Shown: positions 36,000-48,020 of the stretch, piece by piece
Position numbering within the stretch: position 1 is the first letter of the stretch
Layout of the letters: the number at the start of each line of letters is the position of its first letter
DNA from: Stromatinia cepivora
Taxonomy: Eukaryota > Ascomycota > Leotiomycetes > Helotiales > Sclerotiniaceae
Direction of reading: 5' to 3'
Assembly (NCBI GenBank): GCA_014898415.1
Contig: RCTD01000015.1
Coordinates: forward strand, 434,001-498,000
Length of the DNA: 64,000 nt
The notes under the pieces: model-generated
The model's input: the letters and a program-made list of their open reading frames with translations, nothing else
What the model was told of the DNA's origin: nothing
Databases searched by the model: none
Position numbers and translations under genes: made by a program

Positions 36000-37250
36000 A
36001 AAATCATTAATAATAGAAAAATTAGTTAATATCTTTATTAATTATATTTATATTTTATATAATCTTTCAAATAATATTATTTCAAATCGAAATATTCAAT
36101 TTATATTAGAATTCTAAATATAACTTTCTAAAAAATTAGAAATAATCCTAAGATATTTTTCTACTTTTTATTTCTAGATTGATAAATAAACAAAACAAAT
36201 CAATTCAATTTTGAAATAATATCTATATACATTTATCAATTTCTATTAAAACAACTAAATGAAATAATTGTTATTGACTGAATTTGCTTTTAACAATTTG
36301 ATATTGGAAATAATAAATTATTCCTTTTTCTTTATAAACTATAGATTCAATCTATATATTAATATAAAACCCAATAAATTATTTTTATCAAAAGTAATTT
36401 TAATACAAAAATACAAATTCTTTAAAAAAAATAAAACAATTGATAAAATGAAATATATCCTAAAATAATTACAAGTTTTAATAAAATAATCAATTATATT
36501 CTATAAAGAATTTATAAACAAAAATAAATCAAATTCGTTATAATGTATAAAAAATAAATAATTTATATTAATACAAAAAATATAAAAACATTTTACAAAA
36601 TAAAAAAATTGAATAATAAATGAATTAACTTTTATAAAATGATAAAAGTTTATTATCGATCTTATTTAATTAAATTACTAAAAAATATTCGAATCTTTCT
36701 AGTATTTTATTATTTGTTTTTAATATCAATTCATTCAATATTTCATTTCCAAAAACAATTAACAATCAACGAATCAAAATTAAAGACTATAAAGAATAAA
36801 ATACTCGAAAAAAAAATAACAAAAAAAAAACTAATATAGAAATAAATCTTCAAAGAAATACTTGATAATTATAATAAAGATAATTATTATTATCAAATTA
36901 AATAAAAGTATTATATTTTTATTTAGTAATCAATAATCAATCTAAAAGAAAACGAAAAAATATTAATCGAATATTATTATTTATACTCAAAAAAACCGGA
37001 ATCATTATTATAGATTCTGAACTATCCAAATATAATATTATTATTATCAATATTAATAATTATATCTAAAATACTAAAACGATTATTGAAACCAAAAAAA
37101 ATACAATTTATATAATTAAGAAAAATATATTATAGTTTTTAAAACAATTTTATAATTTTATTAATAATTTAAAAACAAACCCGTTTTCAAAAAGAAAAAA
37201 ATACCATTATAGATTCATTATCCATTCTGAATTAACCTATATAAATACTT
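36000..37250 (+). mobile_element. Fourth gypsy relic (element D), integrase end
   Basis: At 36,268-36,468 a frame reads L-L-T-E-F-A-F-N-N ... F-F-F-I-N-Y-R-F-N-L, matching the L-x-x-A-E-F-A-Y-N-N ... P-F-x-x-N-Y-G-x-x-P motif downstream of the gypsy integrase core. The frame at 36,639-36,839 has an I-H-S-I-F-H-F segment like the I-H-P-V-F-H-V of the integrase C-terminus. No LTR could be found, and the element is much more degraded than A, B or C. Confidence 0.6.
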
Positions 37251-37299
37251 TAAGCATCTATTCACTATATAATCGGCGCTTTTTCTAATACCTTCTTTC

Positions 37300-37963
37300 C
37301 TACTTTATAGAATATCATCATATTATCTAAGGCCCCTACCACCGCCGTGATAAAGATAATAGAATATCAAAAGAAGAATAAGTTTAAATGAAAGATAATA
37401 GTTAAGTTGTGAACAAATGGAAATCTAGAATTCGATATTTAGAATTTGATTATTAATTCATTTCATTTATAAATATACTATTTATTAATATTAATTTTAT
37501 AAAGTAATATCTATATATATAATATTTATCAATCAATATTTCTTCATTTCTATTCAAAATATTATTCATTAGATGATTATATAAAAGAAACCCGTTTATA
37601 TATCGATTCCGTAATAATCTTTACTCAAAAATAAAAAGAAGATTCCACCTCGTAACTAACGACTTGAAGATCTGCCCCAAAACAACCAATCATCCTACCT
37701 CTTACATTAAAACACGACAAAACACATGATTTACCGCTGCACTGCGCAATGAAATCCTGAGTCTGCCTTGCCTCGAACTTGCTTCAGCTCTACCGGGATT
37801 TAGTTGTTTTGAAGAAGTGGATACCGGCATGGGATTGAGGCGGATGGATTGAACGATTGAATGAAAAAAAAAAGAGAAAAAAAAAAGAGAAAAAAAAAAG
37901 AGGCAAAGCTCATGAGGAAATTCTTTGATTCTTTGCACGCTTCGTGTACTATTGGTAGGTGCT
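37300..37963. other. Transition from AT-rich block to gene DNA
   Basis: AT-rich up to about 37,640, then abruptly normal composition (CCACCTCGTAACTAACGAC and onward). It includes A-rich runs at 37,868-37,900. No gene. Confidence 0.7.
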
Positions 37964-38042
37964 AACACAACACAACACAACACAACACAACACAACACAA
38001 CACAACACAACACAACACAACACAACACAACACAACACAACA
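37964..38042. repeat. Pentanucleotide repeat (ACAAC)n, about 15 copies
   Basis: A near-perfect tandem array of CACAA/ACAAC units lying about 320 bp inside the gene-side of the compositional boundary. Confidence 0.95.
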
Positions 38043-41020
38043 TGACATGACACCACATAAGACCCGAATCTATTTATGAAAGGAAATCCTCGATGCTTGT
38101 CGGGAAGGGATAGATATGTGATGTAGATGTATCAGTACTGTCTGTCTATGGAACATAGGGTGTTATGTATTCTAAAGAATATGATGAGTTTGAGGCTAGA
38201 CCATTGTATCAGCAGTACTTGATATAGTACTACTATAGATAATAAGGATCGTGGGGGTATATTATAAATGAAGTGACTGATAACAGCAAAACGTCGAAAG
38301 ACTCGACCCGAAGCAACTTTAAACAAGTACCGGGAGACACTCCAGGAACTTCTCCATAGAGATGGAGATAAATCTCAATTGAGCGGGCCGTGAAAAATTT
38401 GTGGGGATATCGAAGTCTAGGAAAGGATGTGTGGGTTAAAACTCGATTTAAGGGGTTGAGTATCAAAGTGATGTGCTTGATAGATACCTCATAGGGCTCT
38501 GCCTCGTTAACTTCAGACGAGATTTCGTTTGGTGTTGTTTGATGTGAAACATGCATTGGAGGGGAGGTATCATGAAGGAATTGAAAGTGTACTGATACAC
38601 TAAGGAATGATAGATAGAGATGATTTATTTGAATAACTCATCCCAATAACCCTCGAGTTTATAATCGGAATTTCAGCCGTCTACAACTCTGTAGGATTGA
38701 CTAAAATTCGAGATTGATAAGCAGACTCTGAGATAGCGATTATGGAGAGTGGGAAATATTTGCCAAATAAGCTTTAATGGAGATTGAAATTTAATGCCTG
38801 GGATTTTGTGTTGATGTAAGATTACTGTATGATATGTACCGAGTTAACTCTTACTATAAATTCACACAATAGTCCGAATGTTAGGTAAGATCTTACTATT
38901 CAAAAGGACCACAACGAACCTAGGAAGCAACTCTAGAAAGTCTAGATGAATTTATGATTTGATCTTGAATTTTGACATGATTCGAGACCTCAATTGAACT
39001 GGACTGGATTAGATAGAAGTGGATTTGTGAAATCATGGTGAAACGATCAACAGCCACAGTGCATTCCTTGGGATTTTGTCTTGGTGGTGATCACGTGTTT
39101 ATGTTAGGGGGTTCAAATTGAGAGTAGGGGCGAGGTTTTTCTTTCTTTCTAGTTTTGGTATTAGTATTGCAAACCTCAAGAGTCATGTATGTTATGGCCT
39201 TTGTCAATTCATCAATTCATCAACGCATCTGCATTGCATTCCCGCAGCATTATTTCCCTTCTATTGGCTCTCATCCGATAACATATTCGAATAGGAATGA
39301 AAGCCATTATACATCGGGAAATACCTAACTTGCCACGCGTTAGTCGGCGTAATGAAAGCTTTTACTGTGATGTGAGTCTTTTACTGTGATGTGAGTGGCT
39401 TTCTTTGATTACGGAAAGGGGTGGCTTTGAACTTTTGAACTGGTTTTGGTGCATTGGTGTTGTTTCGGGGGCTGTGCAAAAAGGATGTGATGGGTTATGG
39501 GTGAGGGTAAACTACGGAGTTTGTGCTTGGATAATGAATGATGTGATTTGGTGAAAGGGAAGTACCGATGGGCGGTTACTAATTCGTTAGGTGTATCGTG
39601 GGAACGAGGTAAAGAAGGGTTAGAATCCGAAGATCGTATTTTATAAATAGTAAAGAACGAAGTTGTCTAAAATGATGATCAAAGGTTAAGTGACGTCAAA
39701 TAGTATATCTTCAAATACTGAGGTAGTAAAAGAATGAGAAGTATCAGTCGATAGAAGAATGTAATGGGTGGGATTAGATCATACAAAGTGGAGGATGGGT
39801 AAGGAAGTGAGAAAAGAAACTGTTGCCTGTTCTGAATGCTTGAGCTTAATTCGTTGTTTTATTGAAGATCTAGTATCAATAGAATCAACTATCTAAGATG
39901 ATTGTGAATTCGGTACTGCGATAGAATGTAGAGTGAGTGTAGAAGTAAAGGGTAGTAGATAAGAGGAGATTTCCCTTCTTTCCTTATCAACATCTTTATA
40001 TCTTCTACTCAAATTGAATAAACATAAAGTTTATACTATCTATATAATCCAATTATTATTTTATTCTTCTATATTTTGTATAACAAACAAAAGAATCATC
40101 AAATAACGAATACAAATCTTATCTATACGAACAATTCTATACTACTAGGTATTTCCTTGAATATATAATCATCAACAGATACGATAACAGACATTGAATT
40201 GTCAGCTATTCACTACTATTCAATCCATCCATCCATCCTCACATCTCACATCCATCCTCACATCCATCCTCACATCCATCCTCAATAATACTTGAAATAC
40301 CATACCTTTCTACAGAGTACTTTATATACCGTACCAATTCAATAAAGTACAATGTAAATAATTCCTGATACATAAACTAAAGTAGCCAATAACTTGGATC
40401 ACCGAGGGGAGTTAGAAGGACTTGGCTTGGTTTCTTGTTGCTTATTTCTCTTATTTTTCCAACCAAACAAATCAATTTATTTCATCTATGAACGCGCGTC
40501 GCCTTTTGGAATTTCCCGCTGATCAAAGCCACCCCTCAAATGGATAGATACCTAATAACTCCATAAGCATTTCAAGAAAAAGAACAAGGCAACACTTTTC
40601 CTGCTTCAACTTTGTCATTTTACCCACATTTTAACACAATCAATACACTACTACACTACACTTCACTTCACTTCACTTCACTTCACTTCACTTCACTTCA
40701 CTCCAATACATTACTCCGTACTCACTTTAAACGCTTAACTTAACGCTACCTACCCCCTTCGAAAAGAATACCTTACCCCCCAAGTGTTTGGAAACAACAA
40801 TCCCTTCCATCTTTCATCAATTTACAACTTCTAAACAATCTAAATATCTTCTTGAATTTATTCATTTTATTCATTCATTCATTCATCAACAAGAAGTAGA
40901 GAAATCCAGAAGAAAAGAAGAAGGAACAAGGAAATAAATCGAAAGGAAGGCAAAGGATTAACACCATCCATCAACAACTAACAATTCATCAACAACCACA
41001 ACTCACCCTCCATCGCAATC
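38043..41020. other. 3-kb upstream region and leader of the bZIP gene
   Basis: No supported gene. From about 39,000 to 39,960 the plus strand is G-rich and C-poor; from about 39,965 to 41,020 it is C-rich and G-poor. There is a 20-bp tandem duplication (CTTTTACTGTGATGTGAGT, about 39,358-39,396), a (CATCCTCA)n tract at 40,218-40,286 and a (CTTCA)n tract at 40,661-40,701. The 470 nt before the ATG at 41,021 contain no other ATG. Confidence 0.6.
40488..40547 (+). promoter_or_regulatory. Possible upstream ORF in the bZIP leader (19 codons)
   Basis: An ATG at 40,488 opens a 19-codon frame ending TAG at 40,547. If transcription starts near the skew switch at about 39,965 it is a leader uORF; if transcription starts near the (CTTCA)n tract it is not transcribed. 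Only the sequence is certain. Confidence 0.3.
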
Positions 41021-42831
41021 ATGAAAGCCGAATCGATTTCATCAACACCTCAGGTTGGTTGTTTAGATCCTCTCGAATTAATCGATTATACTGAATATGA
41101 AACTGTATCATATCATTCACCATCTCTCTCACCATCTTCGTCGAAATCACAATTTGTACCAACGTCTGCAAGATCATCTAGAGTATCTACGCCTACTACA
41201 TTACCTTCATCAGATCAACCAACTCTTTCCGGTCCAAGTCATCAATACGATCTTTATAGACAACAGACTGGTATTCCACAAGGTGCCATCGCAAATACTT
41301 TGGCAGTTAATGAAAACAATGGTCACATCAATAGATATAACTTTCAAGATCCATCATACTTTTCCGCGATGAGTCCAAGTGAGGAATTTGTGGATTTTGG
41401 ATCTGCTCCATCTCGCACACCATTTCATCCATCAGATGTTGAAATGGATCAAGATCCAGCATTCTTCTATCCAGAACAAAACTTTGTTGACCCAAGCAAT
41501 ATTGGATCTCAAAGCTTACCAGTCGGTAATGTCTTACCAGCACAATCAAGTCATGTCGGTCGTCTTTGGCCTGGTATGCATCAACAACAAGCCGCTCTTG
41601 CAAAGGCTCAAGCACAACAAAAGCAACAACAAGCTATCATCGCACAACAACGACAAAATGCTATGGCTGCAAATGGTCAACAACAAAGACAACCTCAACA
41701 ACAACGTTCCAGAGCACACACTGGTACCGATCCTATTGTCGAAGAAAAGATCTCTCAACTTCTTAAATCGATGAGACAAGGTAGTGTCGTTACCGATGGT
41801 GATGAGGGAAATTCTCAAAACCTAACACATGTTCATCGTATGCGAAAGGAAGAAGAAGATATGGATGAAGATGAAAGATTATTGGCTAGTGAGGAAGGGA
41901 AGAAACTCAGTAGCAAGGAGAGAAGACAACTTAGAAATAAAGTGTCAGCTCGTGCATTCAGATCAAGAAGAAAGGGTAAGCATATCATGAGGATTGAAAT
42001 GGAATACGATGCTAATATTTTATAGAATACATCAGTCAACTCGAAGGGGAAATCGCTGTCAAGGTTAATGAAAACATGGATTTGAAATCACAAAATAGAG
42101 CATTGATGGAAGAAAATACTCGTCTATCAGATCTTACAAGAATGCTTCTTTCTTCACCTGCATTCTCTGGTTTCCTCGATACTTTATCCTCGAACCCAGC
42201 TACTCAACAAGCACCACCTCCACCTCAACAAACTCCTATTCAACATGAACAACCAATACAAGTTAGAAAGGATGTCAATCCATATGCTGCTCAACAACAA
42301 ATCCAACAACAGCAACATATTGGTATGGTCATGATTCCAGAACAAGCTATGGATTTCGCTATGCTTGACATCAATGCCGATGGATTTGGTTATCAACCAC
42401 AAGTTTACTCGGTTCTTTCTCTTCCGGAACTTGTTATCGATTCTTCGATTCTATCTGGAAAGTCTTCGGATCTCGTCGGTCCATTAGAATTTGATGACGT
42501 AAAGGTGGAACTCCCAATTGTTGAACGTAAATTAGTTCATGAACTTGCACCATCAGCTGTTGTTGAGGAAACTATCGATGAAGAATTCGATGCCGATCCA
42601 GCATTCGCTCTTTTCGCTGAAGATACTACTTCATCAACACCTTCATCAACTAACTTCAACTTCGGTTTTGATTTCTCTACTCTTGGCCTTAACAAACCTT
42701 CTCAATTCGAATTCATCATCCGTGATATCGAAAGCGAAAAAGTAATGTCAACTAACGCTTTCGAAAGAGCTACTAAGTTATGTAATAGCCTGGACTCGAT
42801 GATGGAGAGATTAGAAGCAATGTTCTTGTAA
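41021..42831 (+). CDS. bZIP transcription factor
   Basis: Two exons, 41,021-41,975 and 42,026-42,831, joined across a 50-nt intron (GTAAGC...GCTAAT...TATAG) that splits the basic region from the zipper; the product is 586 residues. The basic region at about 299-318 has the N-x7-R signature (N-K-V-S-A-R-A-F-R) and R-R-K. The zipper follows with heptad positions L324, K331, L338, L345 and L352. Glutamine-rich tracts lie at about 186-228 and after residue 385. Serine/threonine-rich and acidic regions could be activation segments. The class, with its K-E-R-R-Q-L-R-N-K-V-S-A-R-A-F-R-S-R-R-K block, recurs across Pezizomycotina, but I cannot assign a named orthologue. It is a nuclear DNA-binding regulator by family. 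It has a long ATG-poor leader and is the first intact gene after the transposon block. Confidence 0.93.
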
Positions 42832-44128
42832 GGATATTTGAAACATATGATGATAGGATAAAGGAGGAAAAGCTTGTATTTCTTGCTGCGGTTTAGCGTT
42901 TCTTTTGAAAGTCTTCAAATTCTTATTACTTATATCTTCTTTTGTTTGTGATTTTTAGTTACATATATTTTATCATTTTCTTCATTTACCACCTTGGTCG
43001 GCTGTTTTGTTTTCCTTTGATTGAGGGCGTGGGGGGTTATCTGGGTTCGTTGCCTTTTTAGCTGGGATGAATTGGATAGATGAGTTTTGGTATGAGAGAG
43101 AAGGGTAGGGAGCGGCTTGGCTTGTAAGAGAATTATGCATTGAGATCTCCATTGAGATGAGAATGAGGATGTGGATGAGGTTGGGAATATGAATGGTCTT
43201 GACTGGGTTGGGTCGGGCTTGGTGGATTGGGTTAGCAATAGCAATTAGTATAGTGAAATAGGAATCGGATCAAGTTAAGATAGAATGGGAAATTAGGTTT
43301 TATGACTTTACACTTTATGCTTCATGTTTGCCTTGTTTGCCCTCTATACTCTGCTCTGTACTCTGCACTCTGCACTCTGCTCTGTACTCTGTACTCTGCT
43401 CTGTACTCTGCACTGTACTCTGCACTGTACTCTGCACTCTGCTCTATGCTTCGTACTTGTAATGAGTATATGAATACAAGTAAAGAGTAATTAGTGAATA
43501 CCTAGGACTCAAAAGGAACGAATGTTTGAATATCTATGAATGGGGGAAAATATAGAGATGGAAATAGAGATGGAAATAAAATACTTTGTATAGGTGCAGT
43601 AACCGTGATAGATGACCCTCTCTTAAATCATACTATATATATTAGTCTCATTAATACTAGTACGCCTCAGTCGCAACTTCTTGTAGCAATTTCTTCAGAC
43701 AACTTTTGATATTCCTCATCGCAACACAACATAATTTGACGTCTCTCGCCCCCAGTATTCGCATTGAGAGTCATAATTATATATTATGTGTGCTCTAAAT
43801 GTATTCTATCGGATTTTCTTACTTGAGGATCCCAGTCCGTAGGTCCGTAGTATAGGAGGTTACCGTCCGCGCTTACTTGCATCAACCATTCCATACGATA
43901 GAGATTCATTTATTCGTTAAGAACAATTCATTGTCAAATAAGTTGACCTTTCTATCAGTCTCAGTGGTTGATGATTGAAAATCTATGTGTATTTTTATAA
44001 ACAGTTATCAGCCGCGCATACAAACGTGAAGTTATATATGTCAGATCTGACCTCGCAATACCCAAACATGCTTATTTTATTAAACTCCTTCTTTTGTTTG
44101 TAGAATCCCGATTCTTCAAAATACTGCC
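42832..44128. other. Intergenic region 3' of the bZIP gene
   Basis: G-rich plus strand from 42,980 to 43,250, then the repeat at 43,341-43,447. No gene is supported; the minus-strand frame at 42,930-43,244 has no recognisable features. Confidence 0.6.
43341..43447. repeat. Heptanucleotide-like repeat (CTCTGYA)n
   Basis: About 15 units of CTCTGTA/CTCTGCA and CTGTACT variants in tandem. The open plus-strand frame across it is a by-product of the repeat. Confidence 0.9.
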
Positions 44129-45817
44129 ATGCTCCCTATTACTCAATTCGGTCCCTCTCGGAAAGCACCAAGGCGTAATACATAGGCTCACGCAATACCT
44201 TTGGACGATATCGAAGCCTTGAGAGATATTGTTGGGGGAAGACCTTCACGACCTACATCGGCGTTCATTACTTTTTTAAGTGATATCCCTCAAGAATCAA
44301 CAGACTCAAAGTGCAAAACGACAGGATCGAGCCGAGAAGCAGAGTTGCTGGATTACTCGCTCTGCCCATCCATAGAAGAGGAAGCCCGACGTACAGAATA
44401 TTGCAGACGATGGCGTCAAGATAAATCTACCTACCATCGACCGTTTACTCTACGCAATCAGCTTAGTGCGACTCTATTAAATAGTTGGATTAATCTCCTC
44501 CTTATTTCTGTACCCGTTGGAGTTGCGCTCAACTATATTCATGTTAGCCCGATAGCTATCTTTGTTGTTAATTTCATTGCAATTTTCCCAGGGGCAGGAC
44601 TTATCGGGACAGCCATGGATGACTTGATCATTCGTACTGGAAATGTTTTGGGTGCTTTAGTTTACATGAGTTTTGGGTATGAACTTTGTTGAGATGAGAA
44701 GATTGGTTTTTACTGACATGGCTTGGAGATATCGTGCAGATAATTACATCCATTTTTCTACTGAGGAGTCGACAGCTATCCACCCTAAAGACATGTTTGA
44801 TCGGAAACACACTGACTCTTATGCTTCTTAACAACGGTATTGCGTTCATAGTCGATGGCCTTCGCCCCGTTGAACAGTTTTATAACACTCTTGTAGCGAC
44901 AATTTTTAATGGTCTACTCTCGGTGTCAATAGTATTTTTCATCATACCCACAGCTTCATTCCATCTTTCTGGCACCGCAGTTCATTTCACCACCAAGCAA
45001 TCCAGAGGCATGGCTGTCATTCTCTTATTCATCTATGCATTATACTTATTCTTCGAATTGAAAATTCACGCAGAAAGCTTCATGGAACCTAGTCAGAAAG
45101 CCGAAACGCGTTCTAGCAGTGGTCGACTCCCAAGGGGAGCTCTGCAAAAAGAGCTCGCCAGGGCTGGAGGAATATGAGCGGCAATTGGTCGAGCACATCT
45201 CCCTGAGTGTCCAACTCACGATGAAGTATTAGACCCGCGATGCGGATCCGATTGTGTTGGCAAAGAAAAAAGATAGATATAAAGGCTGGTCCGAGTTACA
45301 TCTCTCTATCTGTCTCTCCATACTAATTTTTGGAACGGCATTCCTGGCAATCAACACACAATTTATAACAGACAGTATTCAGGGACTCACCGAAAAAGCT
45401 AACGCACCTCGTGATTTCATCGGGATGATACTACTTCCAATTTTGAGCAATGATGCAATCGCAATCCAATGTGCATCAAAAGATCAAATTCAATCTGCTC
45501 TGGGGAAAAGTATACAGACTGCTTTGGTGGTGGCGCTAACGCTAGTGATTGTAGGGTGGATTGGATGATATGAACTTACTGTTTGACGGCTTCCAAGTGC
45601 CGGCGCTTTTTGTGTCAATTTTGCTTGCGCAACAGAGTATTGGGGATGGGAAGTCCAATTGCTATGTCAGATCCTGTCACTTGTGTTCTGCATAGTAGGA
45701 CGCATTGGCTAATTGATATTCTCATGGGAAAATAGGTTGAAAGGCGCGATTCTCTCCATGACTTATGTTATGATTGGTATTGCTTCATGGTTTCAGGGTT
45801 CTCAATCAGTGGTGTGA
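44129..45817 (+). pseudogene. Vacuolar-type Ca2+/H+ exchanger (CAX) pseudogene
   Basis: The pieces in order match a fungal CAX antiporter: an N-terminal cytosolic part; T-L-L-N-S-W-I-N-L-L-L-I-S-V-P and F-V-V-N-F-I-A-I-F-P membrane segments; R-T-G-N-V-L-G-A-L; L-S-T-L-K-T-C-L-I-G-N; A-S-F-H-L and T-T-K-Q-S-R-G; then F-I-G-M-I-L-L-P-I and G-D-G-K-S-N. Lesions: an in-frame TAG at 44,183 after the ATG at 44,129; an intron near 44,677 whose only AG choices break frame; TGA at 45,175 with a register change before 45,254; a register change at about 45,566; and a last-intron donor reading CT instead of GT at 45,662. The c-2 box glutamate (family L-P-I-V-G-N-A-A-E-H) is missing; the sequence is S-N-D-A-I-A. 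A functional product is very unlikely. Confidence 0.85.
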
Positions 45818-47770
45818 TTTAATTAGTATCTTATATTGAGTTCTATTGTCTATATATATGGATTTAAGCATTGGATCTAATATGTTGTCAATGATTGAAT
45901 CTTACTGAGTATACTACTCCAATATCTATATCCTAAGGTGAGAACTGTCTTATTATCTTATCTTGTTTGTCAAATGAGTAGCAGGATTGACATTTATAAA
46001 AAGAGATTTGATGATGCTCCGAATAATATTTGAGAAATCATCATTTGCATATATAGGTTTAGTGCAAGATATTAAAGATCTAATATATAAGATAAAGTTG
46101 ATATTTGATTGATTAATAAGTGTAGTTATTTATAATAGTGTACTTTTAGAAGCAGTATATATTTGAAAGAAATGAAGTAGCAATTAGAATGGTCTAAGAG
46201 ACTTGGATGACAGATCAAGATGAGCTTGGTATATTGAGAATGAGTAGGATAATAACTATCTAATCTGCAATATTCTCTTGAGGGATGGAGTGGCTTAGAG
46301 TAGTGCTAGATATAGTTTTATCTTTACAGAAAATCATTTTCATAAATAATGAAATAGAAATGAGAATATCTGTGTATAGGGAATAGAAATAACGGAATAG
46401 ATGATGTTTTGTAATATATATAAACCGTCAAAATCGAACAAAGTTATATATAATCATAAACTATGTATAATTCCTTATTCATCTTCCTGTATCTTTCATT
46501 ATCTCCACTTCTATCTCAATATTTCACGCAAACCAGAAAACTATAAAGCCCCTTCATTAACATCAATACCAAAAGTTCATCTATATCATCTCCCCCATCT
46601 CACCCCTTTCCTCCTCAAATCTACCCATCAATAAATAACTACCACAACAACAAACGCACTAATCCTCATTACCCCTCTGATTAACGTATAAACATTCGCC
46701 TATAACAGCCATCCAACCCAATCCATTCAACCCCTTTATACCTCAACATAAGATCATTATAAACATCCACTCTCCACTATCCCTATCCATTCTAAATATC
46801 CATTTATATCAATCCGAAATATTTCAATTATCTCAATTTCTAATATACTTCAAACATCCACTCTCTACTATCTCCCTTCAGTATAGATATCAAATTATCT
46901 CGTCTAGACCCCCACTCCTTAAAACTCCACGCATGATTCATCAACACTGCTTCGAACACAATACACATCATCCCATCCAAATCCCCCTATATAACCAACC
47001 CTTAAACCCTTACATTAGCACTAGCTACACCAACTATTTCGAATATATCAACTCTCAAATCCTGTATGTCTACCCAACCTAATCTAAATATCAACTACTA
47101 AATATTCGCACCAAGACTTCCCACTCACTTCCGCTTCTAGATCTCTCACTCTTTCCATATCCTTCTCCCCGATTCTAACTTCCTAATCAAACTAACTAAA
47201 ACATCTGTATAAGTAATCATTATAAAATTCAATAAGACATAACAAGCAATTCATAAAACTGTCTTCCTTGGTATCCTACTCAATTATTCGATATTCTCTT
47301 GATCATTCAACTCTTGTTATCCCATTCGATCTAAAACAAATACACCTCAATATCCCATCCACAATCAAACAACAAAACTCCATCTTCCCACTCAAACTAA
47401 AACATCAACGCCCTATTATCTCATATAATCTTTCCTATAAAAGTAAACCTTTACTAAATAGCAGGTTTCATTTATACCCATTCAACCTCCAATAATAAAG
47501 CCTCAATATCATATTCGAATGAATCTTGAATCTTGAAGATTCAACATTCAATATTGATATTTTATTGATTTAAACTTTATTTAATCTTATGTAGTCAGCC
47601 CTATCATCTATTCAACTAATATCGATATCTGATTACCAGACCTCACCCTCACCCTCACCCTCATCATACATTATATTACATTACATTACATATTCCACAT
47701 CACACGATATACAATATATATAACCTCACCCTGATTCACCAAACATAATTCCAAACATAATTCCAAATAC
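45818..47770. other. Gene-free region with strong strand asymmetry
   Basis: The plus strand is G-rich and C-poor from 45,830 to about 46,400, then C-rich with very little G from about 46,430 to 48,020. Short open frames (46,401-46,634; 47,268-47,495) reflect this bias and show no domains. There are CCCTCA repeats at 47,643-47,663. Confidence 0.65.
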
Positions 47771-48020
47771 CATCTATCACCATCTATCACCATCTATCAC
47801 CATCTATCACCATCTATCACCATCTATCACCATCTATTACCATCTATCACCATCTATCACCATCTATTACCATCTATCATCATTTATCATCATCTATCAT
47901 CATTTATTATCATCTATTATCATCTATCATTATCTATCACCATCTATCACCATCTATCACCATCTATCACCATCTATCATCATTTATTACCATCTATCAT
48001 CATCTATTATCATCTATTAT
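47771..48020. repeat. 10-bp minisatellite, 25 copies of CATCTATCAC
   Basis: Exactly in-phase 10-bp units over 250 bp. Variants are almost all C-to-T (CATCTATCAT, CATTTATCAT, CATCTATTAT), more frequent in the middle and right part. It is preceded by a partial match at 47,750-47,770. Confidence 0.96.

Noticed and set aside
37702..38058. 118-codon minus-strand frame with a repeated C-V-V-L-C motif
   Set aside because: It translates the (ACAAC)n array and poly-A runs; amino-acid use is driven by the repeat.
38132..38556. Overlapping minus-strand frames of 64 and 107 codons
   Set aside because: No recognisable domain, no consistent splice partners, and they lie in a strand-biased upstream region.
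40661..40701. (CTTCA)n tract as a CRISPR-like or regulatory array
   Set aside because: A simple pentanucleotide microsatellite without spacers; eukaryotic context.
41097..41818. Several frames of 66-131 codons on both strands inside the bZIP gene
   Set aside because: Shadows of the real frame; histidine/leucine-rich composition comes from the CAA-rich coding sequence.
44201..44692. 163-codon frame as an intact gene start for the exchanger
   Set aside because: Its first codon is TTG, not ATG; the in-frame ATG at 44,129 is separated from it by a TAG.
46401..47495. Plus-strand frames of 75-77 codons
   Set aside because: They arise in the nearly G-free tract, where stop codons on this strand are depleted for compositional reasons; no domain.
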